Assembly: GCA_009841235.1 (NCBI GenBank)
Contig: VXMH01000104.1
Span: 1 to 64,000, forward strand
Source: Caldilineaceae bacterium SB0661_bin_32
Lineage (GTDB): Bacteria > Chloroflexota > Anaerolineae > Caldilineales > Caldilineaceae
Direction: 5' to 3'
DNA length: 64,000 nucleotides
Notes under the pieces: generated by a model
Seen by the model: the letters and a program-made list of their open reading frames with translations, nothing else
What the model was told of the DNA's origin: nothing
Databases searched by the model: none
Shown: positions 1-10,200 of the stretch, piece after piece
How the letters are laid out: each line of letters begins with the position of its first letter
Numbering within the stretch: the stretch's first letter is position 1
Program-made: the position numbers and the translations under genes

Positions 1-243
1 CATGCGTTTCGGGCAGCCTCCCAAGAAATTAACGCGATAAGATGCGATTGCCCTGTATTTGACCGGAGTTTTCTTCAATTGCAGGGTCCCAAAGTGATTG
101 AGAATCCGAACCATCTTCCCTGTAGATCAGTTTGTAAGACGAACCTTTCTTTCATACATATGCAGCAAGGTCAGCCAGTTCGGTATCGGCCCGCTTTCGG
201 CACTCTGGGGCAGACCCAAACTGTTTCGAGGGTGCGATTGGCT
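1..243. other. left-edge region before first gene
   Basis: No confident gene. Frame 1 stays open from the window edge into the first membrane-protein gene, but its translation before base 244 is not membrane-like and shows no family. Frame 2 reads a short basic tail ending in a stop at 38-40 and could be the C-terminus of a gene lying off the left edge; this cannot be tested here. Confidence 0.3.
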
Positions 244-2088
244 ATGCTAGAATGGTCAGATATGAACAGCTTCAGCTTCTCTTGGACAGCGCTGATAGTC
301 CCCGTCGGTCCTCCTCTTGTCCTGACCTTGGGCAGCATTGTTCTGTGGATAATGGGACGTTTTGTACGTCCTGGCGCAAGATGGCACGCTTTTGGGAGTG
401 CGATCGGAATCCTCAGTGCGATTGCCCTTCTCTTTTGGGGATTGGCTGCGGCGATGACAGCGGCGCTGCGCGTTCAACCAACTGCCCCAGCACTCAGTAT
501 TCCCTGGCAGCCATTCTTCTCACCCGGCGCCGATTTATTGTGGGTCAGCAACGGCTGGAACTGGTACGTCTCCTGTCTTGTACTCCTGCTTGGCGGAGGC
601 GGGTTGCTTTTCAGTGGAGTGTCCGGTCAACGCGGGGAACAGAGCTCTATTGAGAACTGGCATGGAAGAGCGCTGACGCTTGCCCTCTCGTTGAATGCGG
701 TTTCCAGCGCCCTGTTCTTTGTCAGCAGCGGAAATCTCCTTACCGTTACACTGATGTGGGTCGTCATGGACCTCTTCGTGATCGCCCGCAGCGCAGTGGT
801 GCCGGAAGGCCCCGGGCCATCGCCCACCCGCCAGTTTCAGGGGCTGAGCATGATGGGAGCGCTGTTGCTGTTGATAGGACTGCTTCCGGCCGGTCAGGGA
901 GGGCCTGCCGAACTCCTGGCAGGCGGCCATCTGCCACAAGAGACGGTAATACTCATGCTGATTGCCGGCGTCATCCGGGCCGGCGTCTATCCTTTACACT
1001 TGTGGCTTTTGCCGCACAGAGGGGAACGGCTGTACATGCCGGACCGCCTTATCGACCAGATGCCGCCGGCGCTTTGCGGACTCTGGCTGCTGGGCTGGTC
1101 GAGCGGCCTGGCAGGAGAAGAGCTTCTTGCGCGCCCTGAAATCGCGGCGCTCGCACTGTTTGGTCTTCTTGGCTCGGCTATCGCAACGTTCACCACCACG
1201 ACCAGACAAGAACACACGACCTTCGTGCTGGTCACCGCGGTAGGTATTGCCGGCTTGACGAGCATTTTGTCTGAAATCCGAGGTCCGGCAGCAGTATTGT
1301 GGCCCACGACGACTTTCGCATTGGGAGGGGGCCTGTGGTTGATCGGTGAACGGATCTGGCGGGCGTGGCACTGGCAGATTCCAATTAGCGTAGGTGTACT
1401 GGCCCTGGTGGGGGTGCCTTTTACTCCGGGATTTCTAACGCAATCTGTGGTCGCACAACTACTGGTAGTGGGCGGCTGCACCGACGAGAGCGCACTGTGC
1501 GGGAAACTGGGGACCCTGATGTGGCCCCTTTTTGCCGCATACATTGTTACACAGATGATCTACGTCTCCTCTCTGTTGCGCAGTTGGGACGGTGAGCCCG
1601 ACGGTTCAGTGTGGGAGCTGAGGCCGAATGCATGGGTTATCGGCAGACTGCTGGTATATGTTGTTGTTCTTGCCATTCCGCTGGCAACCGCCGGTCTGTT
1701 TCCCGAGATGATGACCAACCTTGCCAATCTGCCGGATGCCATTCCTCGCGGCGCGGGGAACCCCCCCAGCGCGGTTGCGAGCTGGCAGGTCTGGTTGACT
1801 TTGGCTGGTCCGCTCACATTAGGTATCGGCCTGGCAATCGCCCGCACACAGGTCAGAGAGTTTTTGAGTACAAACGGAAATAGAGCCGGAACATTGCCGA
1901 CGCTTAGGGCGTGGTCGAGCCGAGTAGCCCGACTGGCAACCCTGGACTGGATTTCGGGCCTGACCAGGTGGGGCACTGGCAGGATGGGCGCCGTCTGGGA
2001 CGTTGGTCTGGAGATTGTCGAAGGGACGGGCCATATGGGTTGGGTCGTCGTCTTCGGCATCATTGGCTATCTGTTGTTGAGCGCATAA
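244..2088 (+). CDS. NuoL/M/N-like proton-antiporter-type membrane subunit
   Basis: Polytopic membrane protein of 614 aa from the ATG at 244, chosen because GAGGGTG lies about 9 nt upstream and hydrophobic sequence begins just after it; the ORF-track start at 79 is a TTG with a non-membrane leader. The family call (Proton_antipo_M) rests on the pattern around PLHLWLLP, which matches the PFHxWLP segment of NuoL/M/N, and on GVPFTPGF, which matches the LxGxPPxxGF segment near the C-terminal half-channel. The lysine usually five residues before P in the first segment is Arg here (VIRAGVYPLH), the lysine after GF is Gln, and the usual TM5 Glu appears as Asp (VVMDLF). It sits in a cassette with two more membrane genes and with no other Nuo subunit in view. 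The substrate ion is unknown. Confidence 0.65.
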   Translation: MLEWSDMNSFSFSWTALIVPVGPPLVLTLGSIVLWIMGRFVRPGARWHAFGSAIGILSAIALLFWGLAAAMTAALRVQPTAPALSIPWQPFFSPGADLLWVSNGWNWYVSCLVLLLGGGGLLFSGVSGQRGEQSSIENWHGRALTLALSLNAVSSALFFVSSGNLLTVTLMWVVMDLFVIARSAVVPEGPGPSPTRQFQGLSMMGALLLLIGLLPAGQGGPAELLAGGHLPQETVILMLIAGVIRAGVYPLHLWLLPHRGERLYMPDRLIDQMPPALCGLWLLGWSSGLAGEELLARPEIAALALFGLLGSAIATFTTTTRQEHTTFVLVTAVGIAGLTSILSEIRGPAAVLWPTTTFALGGGLWLIGERIWRAWHWQIPISVGVLALVGVPFTPGFLTQSVVAQLLVVGGCTDESALCGKLGTLMWPLFAAYIVTQMIYVSSLLRSWDGEPDGSVWELRPNAWVIGRLLVYVVVLAIPLATAGLFPEMMTNLANLPDAIPRGAGNPPSAVASWQVWLTLAGPLTLGIGLAIARTQVREFLSTNGNRAGTLPTLRAWSSRVARLATLDWISGLTRWGTGRMGAVWDVGLEIVEGTGHMGWVVVFGIIGYLLLSA

Positions 2089-2148
2089 ACGAATATTGGT
2101 TTCAGGCAAGAGCAACAGCAGTGTGATCGAATTGAACGAGTTGAACTC

Positions 2149-2892
2149 ATGGCCGCATTTTGGGCTTCAGTCCCCTTTCACGTAGTTCTGGGCCTGGCAG
2201 CATGTATTCCTGTCGTCTTGTGGGACTGGCGGGTTGCACTGCCCGGAATCCTGATCGTTCAGCTGGGAACAAGCGCGTTAATTGGCGCCGTCTATGGACT
2301 GCCGGCGCCCTGGCCTGCGGTCCATTTGGGCATACAGGTCCTGGCCTGCCTGATTCTTCTACTTTCGATCCTGCAAACGAGCAACGTGCAGGTCCGAAAT
2401 TCCGGGGAATTCAGTTCAAGGCTCTTTCGTTTGCTTGTCCTGGGAATTGCTGCTCTGTTGGTTTGGGCGGCGAGCGAAGGCATTGAATTGCCCCTTGTTG
2501 AAGACGCTACAAAGGTGTTGTTCATCTGGTTTGCAGCCGTGGCACTGATAACGCTCGGCGTAACGGAGTCCGCACTTTTTGGGGGCGTTGGCCTTCTTCT
2601 TTGGCTGATTCCCGTACAGGCACTCTTGTCTATACTGTTTCCCTTGCCGGCCGTAATTGTGTTGCTGGGGATATTGCAGATCCTGGTTGCTCTGGCTTGC
2701 AGCTTCCTCCTGCTGGCCGAGGACGATGCGCTCACCCTGACCGAGGTTCCTTCAACCGATCCGGATCTGGCGCCGGGCGGGTATCGTCGCCACAGCATTA
2801 CTTCCGGGGCCAAAGTCCTGGGCTATGGCATCGGTTACTGGATGTATACTTTTCTTTATCGACGTCTCAAGACAGGGGCTCGAAACAGTTAG
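2149..2892 (+). CDS. polytopic membrane protein of antiporter-like cassette
   Basis: A 247-aa protein with about six or seven hydrophobic segments across residues 5-190 and a short polar C-terminal tail. I do not recognise the family. A glutamate inside a hydrophobic segment (VTESALFGG) is reminiscent of small Nuo/Mrp subunits (NuoK/MnhC type), but this is only a resemblance. The gene lies 60 nt after one antiporter-like subunit and 144 nt before another, all on the same strand, so it is probably part of the same complex. No clear Shine-Dalgarno sequence precedes the ATG. Confidence 0.6.
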   Translation: MAAFWASVPFHVVLGLAACIPVVLWDWRVALPGILIVQLGTSALIGAVYGLPAPWPAVHLGIQVLACLILLLSILQTSNVQVRNSGEFSSRLFRLLVLGIAALLVWAASEGIELPLVEDATKVLFIWFAAVALITLGVTESALFGGVGLLLWLIPVQALLSILFPLPAVIVLLGILQILVALACSFLLLAEDDALTLTEVPSTDPDLAPGGYRRHSITSGAKVLGYGIGYWMYTFLYRRLKTGARNS

Positions 2893-3036
2893 GGCATGGC
2901 GCCTCGAAACCGGACAGCGTGGATGCGTATCCGACCTGCGAAAGTTTCGCGATTTCCGGCCACTGCTGTCAGATAACTGTGAGGATGTCCTGAGAGCCCC
3001 CAGAATGAAAACAGACCGAGTGACCAACCGCGTTTC

Positions 3037-4455
3037 ATGATCCAGCTTGCCCTGCCATCCTTTCTGTTCAGCCTCCTCCTCCTGGCAATACTATCCAGCT
3101 ATATCCTGCGCCGCTGGGAACGGGGGGTCTCTCTCGCCAATGGCGCAATGTTGAGTCTGGCCGGCGTGTTGCTATGGCGAATTCCGATAGATTCCCCATT
3201 GCTGTCCATTCCATTTATTCCCGTTGACCTTGACTTGCGCGCGGGGATTTGGGAATACGGTTTCCGCCTCCAGTTTACGCAGACAAATGAACCGATTGTC
3301 GTCATAGTCCTCCTCCTGTTGGGATCGGGCATGCTGCTAACGGCCGCCGCAAGTCAGGGGAGGGTATTCCCCCCTTCGATGCTGCTCGTAGGGGCAGGCT
3401 ACATTGGAATCGCGCTCGTGGTGGACGCGCCGATTTCGCCTGTGTTTCTGGCGCCGGCCTCCCTGGCAATTCTGATGGCGCTTAGCGTTTTCCCGCTCCA
3501 AGTGGGCATTGGCGGGGAGGCGTTGACTTCCTTGCGTGCGATGCTGCCGCCGATACTGGCGACGCCATTTGTACTGCTTGCCGCGTGGCACATGGAGCAG
3601 TTGCCTCTCAATCCTCAAGACATTCTCCTTGCAGCTGGCGGTGCGCAGCTTCTCGGGGCAGGGCTGCTTATTCTGCTGGCGCCAGTTCCGTTGCACAGTG
3701 CCCAGCCTCAACTGGGCGAGTCCTCCCCGCCGATTGCGATGGCGCTCACAATTCTTCTATACCAGACGCTGGTCCTCTATCTATACTTTCTGGCGACGAC
3801 GAGTTTTCCATTGCTCCTGAGCAGTACTGCGCTGAACGTGTGGTTGACCTCAACTGCAACAGTCACTCTCGTATGGGGCGGTGTGGCCGCGGCGGCAGCC
3901 AGCCACCCGGGCAGGCTGTTAGGTTATGCCATGCTTCACGACTGGGGCCTGATTCTATTGCTTCTGGCCGGATCTGATGAGGGCAGCCTGCCGATGGTCG
4001 TCTCTCTATTTGCGCTGCGTATATTGAGCACAATGAGCGCATCCGCAGGACTGTCGCAGATCCGGCAGGCGACAGGCAGTTTGGATGCGGAAAGCCTTCA
4101 TGGGGTGGGTGCTCGACTGCCTTGGAGCACCGCCGCTTTTCTCCTGGGTAGCCTGGGACTGGCTGGTTTCCCGTTGACAGCGGGGTTTTCGGGACATTGG
4201 TCGGCGATTCAGGCGCTCGCAGAAGGCGATTGGCGCTTCGCAGCAGTCGTGCTGATCGCCAGCGGCAGTGTCATATTCGGCTTCGTGCGGATGGTCGGCA
4301 TCTTTTTCGGCCCACTCACCTATCCACAGCTGCCCCGCGAACGGCCGTTAGGCATAGTATTCTCCCTGATGGCGATACTTCTGGTCACGGGCATGGCAAT
4401 CGCGCCCCAGTTGTTCGAAGGACCTCTCGCCAGGACATTACTGGCATTTGATTGA
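3037..4455 (+). CDS. second NuoM/N-like antiporter-type membrane subunit
   Basis: A 472-aa protein that is hydrophobic throughout (roughly 12-14 segments). Recognisable Proton_antipo_M landmarks are APVPLH (counterpart of the KxxxxPFHxW segment), GRLLGYAMLHDWGLIL (counterpart of the K-x-LLAYSSI-H-x-G segment) and GSLGLAGFPLTAGFSGHW (counterpart of the SLAGxPPxxGFxxK segment). The first landmark has Leu where Lys is expected, and the last has His where NuoN/L have Lys. Together with the gene at 244 it gives two antiporter-like subunits in one three-gene cassette. It may be a degenerate or re-purposed ion-translocating module. No NADH, quinone or Fe-S subunits are encoded nearby. Confidence 0.62.
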   Translation: MIQLALPSFLFSLLLLAILSSYILRRWERGVSLANGAMLSLAGVLLWRIPIDSPLLSIPFIPVDLDLRAGIWEYGFRLQFTQTNEPIVVIVLLLLGSGMLLTAAASQGRVFPPSMLLVGAGYIGIALVVDAPISPVFLAPASLAILMALSVFPLQVGIGGEALTSLRAMLPPILATPFVLLAAWHMEQLPLNPQDILLAAGGAQLLGAGLLILLAPVPLHSAQPQLGESSPPIAMALTILLYQTLVLYLYFLATTSFPLLLSSTALNVWLTSTATVTLVWGGVAAAAASHPGRLLGYAMLHDWGLILLLLAGSDEGSLPMVVSLFALRILSTMSASAGLSQIRQATGSLDAESLHGVGARLPWSTAAFLLGSLGLAGFPLTAGFSGHWSAIQALAEGDWRFAAVVLIASGSVIFGFVRMVGIFFGPLTYPQLPRERPLGIVFSLMAILLVTGMAIAPQLFEGPLARTLLAFD

Positions 4456-4497
4456 TCAAAAGCTGTCAGAATCTTCCCAGCGCACATCTGATAGAGA

Positions 4498-4527
4498 TTG
4501 ATAGTCCACGCCTGCTAAGGTTACGAT
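4498..4527 (+). promoter_or_regulatory. candidate sigma70-type promoter for mevalonate genes
   Basis: TTGATA at 4498-4503, an 18-nt spacer and TACGAT at 4522-4527 lie about 100 nt upstream of the HMG-CoA reductase gene. The -10 overlaps a hairpin with arms CCTGCTA (4511-4517) and TAGCAGG (4527-4533). Motif match only. Confidence 0.35.
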
Positions 4528-4628
4528 AGCAGGTGCAGGCCAGTCGACCGCGAAGAAGCGTTTGTCATTTCATGCGCTGAAGCGGTGCGCTTTGCCAGGT
4601 TCGATTTTTCTTATCCAGGAGGCCCGCC

Positions 4629-5993
4629 ATCGCTTCCAAGGCGGACGGACGTTCATCCAGAGTTGAAGGGTATTACAACCTGAGCCTGCGCGACCGGGTT
4701 GCGCTCTTGTCCAAGTGGGCGGCACTGACCAGCGAAGAGACGGTAGTGCTGGGCGAGAGTATCGGAGCGGAGCAGGCCGACATGATGATCGAAAACGTTG
4801 TCGGCCGTTTTGCGTTGCCATTAGGGATCGGCGCAAACTTCCTGATTGACGGGCAAGAGTACCTGATCCCGATGGCTGTGGAGGAGCCGTCTGTCGTTGC
4901 CGCGGTCAGCGCTGCAGCACTCCTGGCACGTTCAGGGGGCGGATTCTCGACGGGCAGCACGGATCCCGTGATGATCGCCCAGATTCAGCTTCTTGATGTT
5001 GTTGACTCAGCCAAAGCGAGGGGTATGATTCTTGCTTCTCAAGAGGAGATCCTGAATTGCGCCGACACCAGTCCCTCCCTTTCCCGCCTTGGGGGCGGAC
5101 CCAAAAGCGTTGAAGTGCGCCAGCTGCCGGACACGCCTGCAGGGCCCATGCTTATCGTCCACCTGTTGATCGATTGCCGGGACGCGATGGGCGCAAATGC
5201 TGCCAACACTGCAGCTGAAGCTGTCGCGCCGCTGCTTGAAAAGCTCAGTGGAGGCCGGGCGGGATTGCGCATTCTCTCCAATCTGAGCGACAGGAGACGT
5301 GCGTGGGCCGAGGTCGAGATTCCCGCTGCGGCGTTCAACAGCGATGACTACAGTGGCAAAGACGTCGTTCGCGGCATTGCTGAAGCGAACGCATTCGCTT
5401 ATGCGGACAGCTACAGAGCAGCGACCCACAATAAAGGCATCTTCAACGGTGTGGACGCAGTGCTTTTGGCCACCGGGAACGACTGGCGGGCAGTGGAGGC
5501 AGGCGCCCATGCCTGGGCAGCGCGTGACGGTCAGTACCGAGCGCTTACGGACTGGTACGTGCGCACATGCGGGGACTGCGAGTCCATATTCGGACGTCTG
5601 GAGTTGCCGATGGCTGTCGGAACAGTGGGCGGGGCAACCCAAAGCCACCCTTCCGCTCGAATGGCGCTGAAGATTCTCGGGTTGGAAGCCAAGGGGGAAA
5701 CTGACTCTGAACAGGACAGCTGTGGTTCAGACGAAGATGTGGGCGCGGAGAGCGGCCGCCAGGGGGCGAGAAGGTTAAGCGAGATTGCCGCCGCGGTAGG
5801 TTTGGCCCAGAACCTTGCGGCTTTGCGGGCGCTGGCGACAACCGGCATCCAAAAGGGCCATATGCGTCTCCACGCACGTCAAGTGGCGGTGGCGGCCGGC
5901 GCTGAAGGCGATGCGGTCGAGTTTGTTGCCGGTCAACTTGTGAGGGAAGGAAAGATACGCCTAGAACGGGCCAGGGAGCTGTTGCAAAGGTGA
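4629..5993 (+). CDS. mvaA: hydroxymethylglutaryl-CoA reductase, class II
   Basis: Interconverts HMG-CoA and mevalonate with NAD(P)H, in the cytoplasm. Family features: EEPSVVAA with the catalytic Glu, a long MIAQIQLLD segment, NDWRAVEAGAHAWA, and HMRLHARQ near the C-terminus with the catalytic His. The ORF track begins at TTG 4707, but the reading frame continues upstream through SRVEGYYNLSLRDRV, which matches the conserved class II N-terminus, back to a stop at 4578. No ATG or GTG lies in that stretch. A perfect AGGAGG (4617-4622) stands 6 nt before ATC at 4629, so I place the start there; it is either a non-canonical AUC start or an ATG altered by one base. Length is then 454 aa (family about 430). 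It is followed by HMG-CoA synthase, which argues for a biosynthetic rather than degradative role. Confidence 0.88.
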   Translation: MASKADGRSSRVEGYYNLSLRDRVALLSKWAALTSEETVVLGESIGAEQADMMIENVVGRFALPLGIGANFLIDGQEYLIPMAVEEPSVVAAVSAAALLARSGGGFSTGSTDPVMIAQIQLLDVVDSAKARGMILASQEEILNCADTSPSLSRLGGGPKSVEVRQLPDTPAGPMLIVHLLIDCRDAMGANAANTAAEAVAPLLEKLSGGRAGLRILSNLSDRRRAWAEVEIPAAAFNSDDYSGKDVVRGIAEANAFAYADSYRAATHNKGIFNGVDAVLLATGNDWRAVEAGAHAWAARDGQYRALTDWYVRTCGDCESIFGRLELPMAVGTVGGATQSHPSARMALKILGLEAKGETDSEQDSCGSDEDVGAESGRQGARRLSEIAAAVGLAQNLAALRALATTGIQKGHMRLHARQVAVAAGAEGDAVEFVAGQLVREGKIRLERARELLQR

Positions 5994-5996
5994 AGT

Positions 5997-6019
5997 CAGG
6001 CCGCGCCCTACGCGGCCTG
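5997..6019 (+). other. intercistronic hairpin between mvaA and HMG-CoA synthase
   Basis: Perfect 9-bp stem CAGGCCGCG / CGCGGCCTG with loop CCCTA, starting just past the reductase stop. No T-tract follows, so it is not a standard intrinsic terminator. It may be an mRNA processing or stability element between the two genes. Confidence 0.5.
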
Positions 6020-6047
6020 TCCGGGTAGTGGGACGAGAGGAGCTCAT

Positions 6048-7154
6048 ATGTTGAATCAGCCAGTTCAAAAGGTAGGGATTGTGGGATACGGGGCTTACGT
6101 TCCGCGTTACCGCTTGCCCGATTCAGAGATCAGCAGGGTCTGGACAGACGAGATTGAAGCCGTTAGCAAGAGGTTGCGTGAGGGAAAGAATGGGTTGCGG
6201 GAGAGGAGAGCGACCAATTTTGCAGGTGAAAAGGCCGTGCCGGGGCTTGATGAAGACACGGCGACGATGAGTATAGAGGCGGCCCGCAATGCGCTGGCGC
6301 GTTCGAAAATCGATCCGCAGGAGATCCGCGCCGTTTGGGTGGGGAGCGAGAGCCACCCCTATGCGGTCAAGCCGACCGGTACAATCGTGGCCGAGGCGAT
6401 CGGCGCCACACCCGCCACGCAAGCAGGAGATTGGCAGTTCGCATGCAAGGCGGGTACAGAAGCAGTGCAGGCCGCGATCGGTCTGGTCGGTAGCGGCATG
6501 GCTCCTTATGCCCTGGCTGTCGGGATGGACACTGCGCAGAGCCGGCCAGGCGATGCGCTGGAATACACTGCGGGCGCGGGCGGCGCTGCCTTATTGCTGG
6601 GTGCAGCAGAGGAATCGGTTGCCGTAATCGAGCGCAGCCTGGGTTATGTATCGGATACGACCGATTTCTGGAGAAGGCCCGGAAGGCAGTTTCCCAGCCA
6701 TGCCGAGCGCTTCAGTGGAGATCCCGGCTACTTTGGCCATGTCTTGCCGGCCGCCGACCAGATGATGCAGGAAGCGGGACTGACTGCAACGAATATCGAC
6801 CATGTTGTCGTGCACCAGCCCAATGTCAAATTTCCAGTACGGGCAATGCGCACCTTGGGATTTGAAAGAGAACAGTGGGAGAACGGACTTCTGGTCGAAG
6901 AGATTGGCAACACCTACGCCGGTTCTGCCCTCGTCGGCCTGACTGCTATCCTGGATATTGCCGCCGAGGGTCAGCTCGTTCTGGTCGTCAGTTACGGCAG
7001 CGGGGCGGGATCAGACGCTTTCCTTCTACGCACAACCGGTGACTTAACAGCCGCCCAGGACAGTGCTCCATCAACCAAAGAGTATATAGGCCGGCGCATT
7101 GAGATTGACTATGCGCAATATGTGCGGCTTGCGGGGAAGCTGGCTGCTCACTGA
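6048..7154 (+). CDS. hydroxymethylglutaryl-CoA synthase, archaeal type
   Basis: Condenses acetyl-CoA with acetoacetyl-CoA to HMG-CoA, the step before the adjacent reductase. The 368-aa protein opens with VGIVGYGAYVPRYR, typical of the archaeal/bacterial KAS-III-like HMGCS family. The catalytic Cys lies in FACKAGTEA (Cys133) and the active-site His/Asn region is VVHQPNVKFP. Compared with archaeal forms it carries an extra 15-20 residues around positions 42-62. The ATG is preceded by GAGAGGAG. Archaeal homologues usually sit next to a thiolase and a DUF35 protein; neither is adjacent here, although a thiolase lies at 55.6 kb. Confidence 0.9.
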   Translation: MLNQPVQKVGIVGYGAYVPRYRLPDSEISRVWTDEIEAVSKRLREGKNGLRERRATNFAGEKAVPGLDEDTATMSIEAARNALARSKIDPQEIRAVWVGSESHPYAVKPTGTIVAEAIGATPATQAGDWQFACKAGTEAVQAAIGLVGSGMAPYALAVGMDTAQSRPGDALEYTAGAGGAALLLGAAEESVAVIERSLGYVSDTTDFWRRPGRQFPSHAERFSGDPGYFGHVLPAADQMMQEAGLTATNIDHVVVHQPNVKFPVRAMRTLGFEREQWENGLLVEEIGNTYAGSALVGLTAILDIAAEGQLVLVVSYGSGAGSDAFLLRTTGDLTAAQDSAPSTKEYIGRRIEIDYAQYVRLAGKLAAH

Positions 7155-7233
7155 TTGACCGACTCTAACGCAATCGAGCCGGCGGCAGAATCTCGTCACC
7201 GATAGATCGCGCTTCGGCTCTCACCCGACCATA

Positions 7234-10200
7234 CTATTGTCCCGCCTCCAAGGCTTTCAGCGAGTCGACCAGGAATGTTCGCCAGCGGCCTTCCTCGTCG
7301 ATAGGAATGTAGACGGCCTCGCGCCCAACATGGATTGCGTTGTTCGGTATAAACTCGCCTTCGTCGGTCGTGCTGCCCAAAGCCATCCGCAGGAAGTATT
7401 GCAACTTCCGCTTGGGACCGTCGTCCAAGTCCCCTGTGACCACGCCTGATTCACCGATTGCGTGCAAAGGAAATCCTTGAGGAAGCCGAATGGCAATCTG
7501 ATCGCGTCTGCGGCCGATATTCAGGATTCCGGCTTTCAGGGCCTCCATCTTCACCTGAATCTGGTAAAACAGGTTTTGCAATTCCAGTGGTATTGAGTTC
7601 GTTTCCGGGTCTGTGCCGAAGCGGTCCTCGATCTCCTTCTTCATTTCTTCCAGATCATGTAATGAATTCAGACCGGCTATTCGGCGATAGAGCTGAAGGC
7701 GCAAACCCTCATCTTCAACATAGGTCGCTGGAATTTCGGCGCGCAGGGGCAGGTCGAGAGTGACTGGCGGAGCAAGCGGATCGTCCAACTCGACCGGGAA
7801 AGGCGCACCTTCAGGCGGCTGCGATGGCGCATGAGGCGCCCGAGCGCCGTTAGCGCTGTCCGCCAGATGCATGTCGCCGTTCACTTCTTGCACCTTGGCA
7901 AATCGCTCCCTCTTTTCGCGGAGGTCATTGACCGATTGGGCCAGCAAGCGGGTGTAGAGGTCAAAACCTACACTGGCGATCTGGCCGTGTTGCCTGGCGC
8001 CAAGAAGCTCGCCTGCCCCGCGGATCTCGAGGTCGCGCATGGCGATGCGAAAACCTGCACCCAACTCGTCACTGCTTTCAAGCAGGGCTTCCAGCCGGCG
8101 GCGGGCGTCGAAAGTCAGTGTACTGTGGCGGTCGTGGAAGAGGTAGCAGTAACCCCTCACTGCCCCTCGGCCGACGCGTCCGCGCAGCTGGTACAACTGC
8201 GCCAATCCGAAATGATCGGCGCGATTCACTATAATTGTATTGGCACGGCGAATATCGAGACCGTTCTCGACGATCGTGGTACAGACGAGTACGTCGATTT
8301 CTCCGTCGGCAAAGCGCATCATCGTGTTTTCCAACTCACGCTCAGCCATCTGTCCATGTGCCACCGCAACAACCGCCTCCGGCACCTCGCGCTGTAGACG
8401 CGTTGCCAGCGTCCGAAGCCCCCGCACGCGGTTATGGACGAAAAACACCTGCCCGTCCCGCTCCAGCTCTCTCTGAACGGCTTGACGAACCAGCGTGCTG
8501 TCGTACTCAGACAGTATTGTTCGCACAGGCAGCCGCTCCCTGGGAGGCGTGTTTATGGTGCTCATATCGCGAACGCCGCTCAAACTCATGTGGAGAGTAC
8601 GCGGAATCGGTGTCGCGCTGAGTGTGAGCACGTCCATCTGAGACCGCATCTGCTTGAGGCGCTCTTTGTGGCTGACGCCAAAGCGCTGTTCCTCATCTAT
8701 GATGAGCAGACCCAGCGACTTGAAATGCACGTCTTCTGAAAGGAGCCGGTGCGTGCCAATTACGATGTCAACAGTCCCATTCCGCATCTTTTGCAGCACT
8801 TTCTCCTGTTGGGACTGCGTCCGGAAGCGCGAGAGCATCTCGACAAGGATGGGGAATTGCTTCAGGCGCTCGCTGAACACGCGATAGTGCTGCTGCGCGA
8901 GAACGGTTGTCGGCACGAGCATCGCCGCCTGTTTGCCGTCCATTACAGCTTTGAACGCCGCGCGAATTGCAACTTCAGTTTTGCCGTAGCCGACGTCGCC
9001 GATAATGATCCGGTCCATTGGCCGGTCAGTTTCCATGTCGCGTTTGACGTCTACGATGGCGTCGATCTGGTCTGCGGTTTCACGGAAGGGGAAGGCGGAC
9101 TCCATCTCCTCCTGCCAGGGACCGTCAGGGCTGAATGCGTAACCGGGGATGACCTCTCTCTCTGCGTAGAGCTTCAGCAGATCTTCGGCTATGTCTTCAA
9201 CCGCTTTCCTGGCCCGCTCTTTCACGGACTGCCAGTCGCTCGTGCCCAGGCGCGTTACGGAAGGCGGGATGCCGGAGTCTCCCGCCCCTACATACCGGCT
9301 CAGGCGGTCTGCCTGGTGCACGGGAACGTAGAGCCTGTCGCCCCTGGCGTAGTTCACCTGCAGGTATTCGCGCTCGACGCCGCCCATTTCGAGCCTAGTC
9401 AGACCCTCATATATGCCGATGCCATGCTCCATGTGAACGACATAGTCGTTCGGGTTGACATCGGCGAAAAACAGTTCGGGCGCCACTGTGGATTGGGGCC
9501 TGCGACGATGTTGGTGGGATTGCCGCGTCCAGCCAAACAGCTCGGAATCGGTGTACAGACGCAAGGGCAAATGCAGCCTGTCGTTGCTGTCCCCCTCCGG
9601 AGCAGGGGAGCCGTTCATGACAAAGCCTTCCGACAGAACGCCCTGCAAAAGAGAGATTCCACTGCGAGGCGGTGTCTCCAAGTCGGAGATCAGGTTCGCA
9701 GGCAGTTGAGCCTCGCGCAGCTCCTCCTGCAGTCGAGCAGTCTGACGCGAAATCAGGACGACGCGGTCAGAAGAGTTGGCAACCTTTCGCATTTCCTGCA
9801 AAATGCGCTTGGTCTGCCCGGCAAAGTGCGGGCAGGGAACAAACTGGCGTGCGATGGCACTGCTTTCGTCCTCCCTGTTTTCCCCCGGGAGACCGCTCGC
9901 ACCCAAAATCAGCGGCCTGCGCGCGGCAATCCGTTCAAGCAGCTCTTCGGGACTGAAGAAGCTTGAGTCGAATCTGGAAGGCAGCTCGTGGCCGCGCAGA
10001 AGTTCCTGGCAGGTACGGGCCGCCGCTTCCCCGGCCTCCTTAAGGCTTGCGGCCACCTCCTCGCCATCGTCGACGACCAGAAGTCCCCTACCGGGCAGGT
10101 GGTCCAAGAGAGAAGCCGGACGGCTGTAAAGGTAGGGCAGATACCACTCGATGCCTCGAAACGTACGGCCGGCGGCAAGGTCATCCAGCTCCCGCGCAAT

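Noticed and set aside
8749-9966. 405-aa plus-strand ORF
   Set aside because: It is the antisense shadow of mfd.
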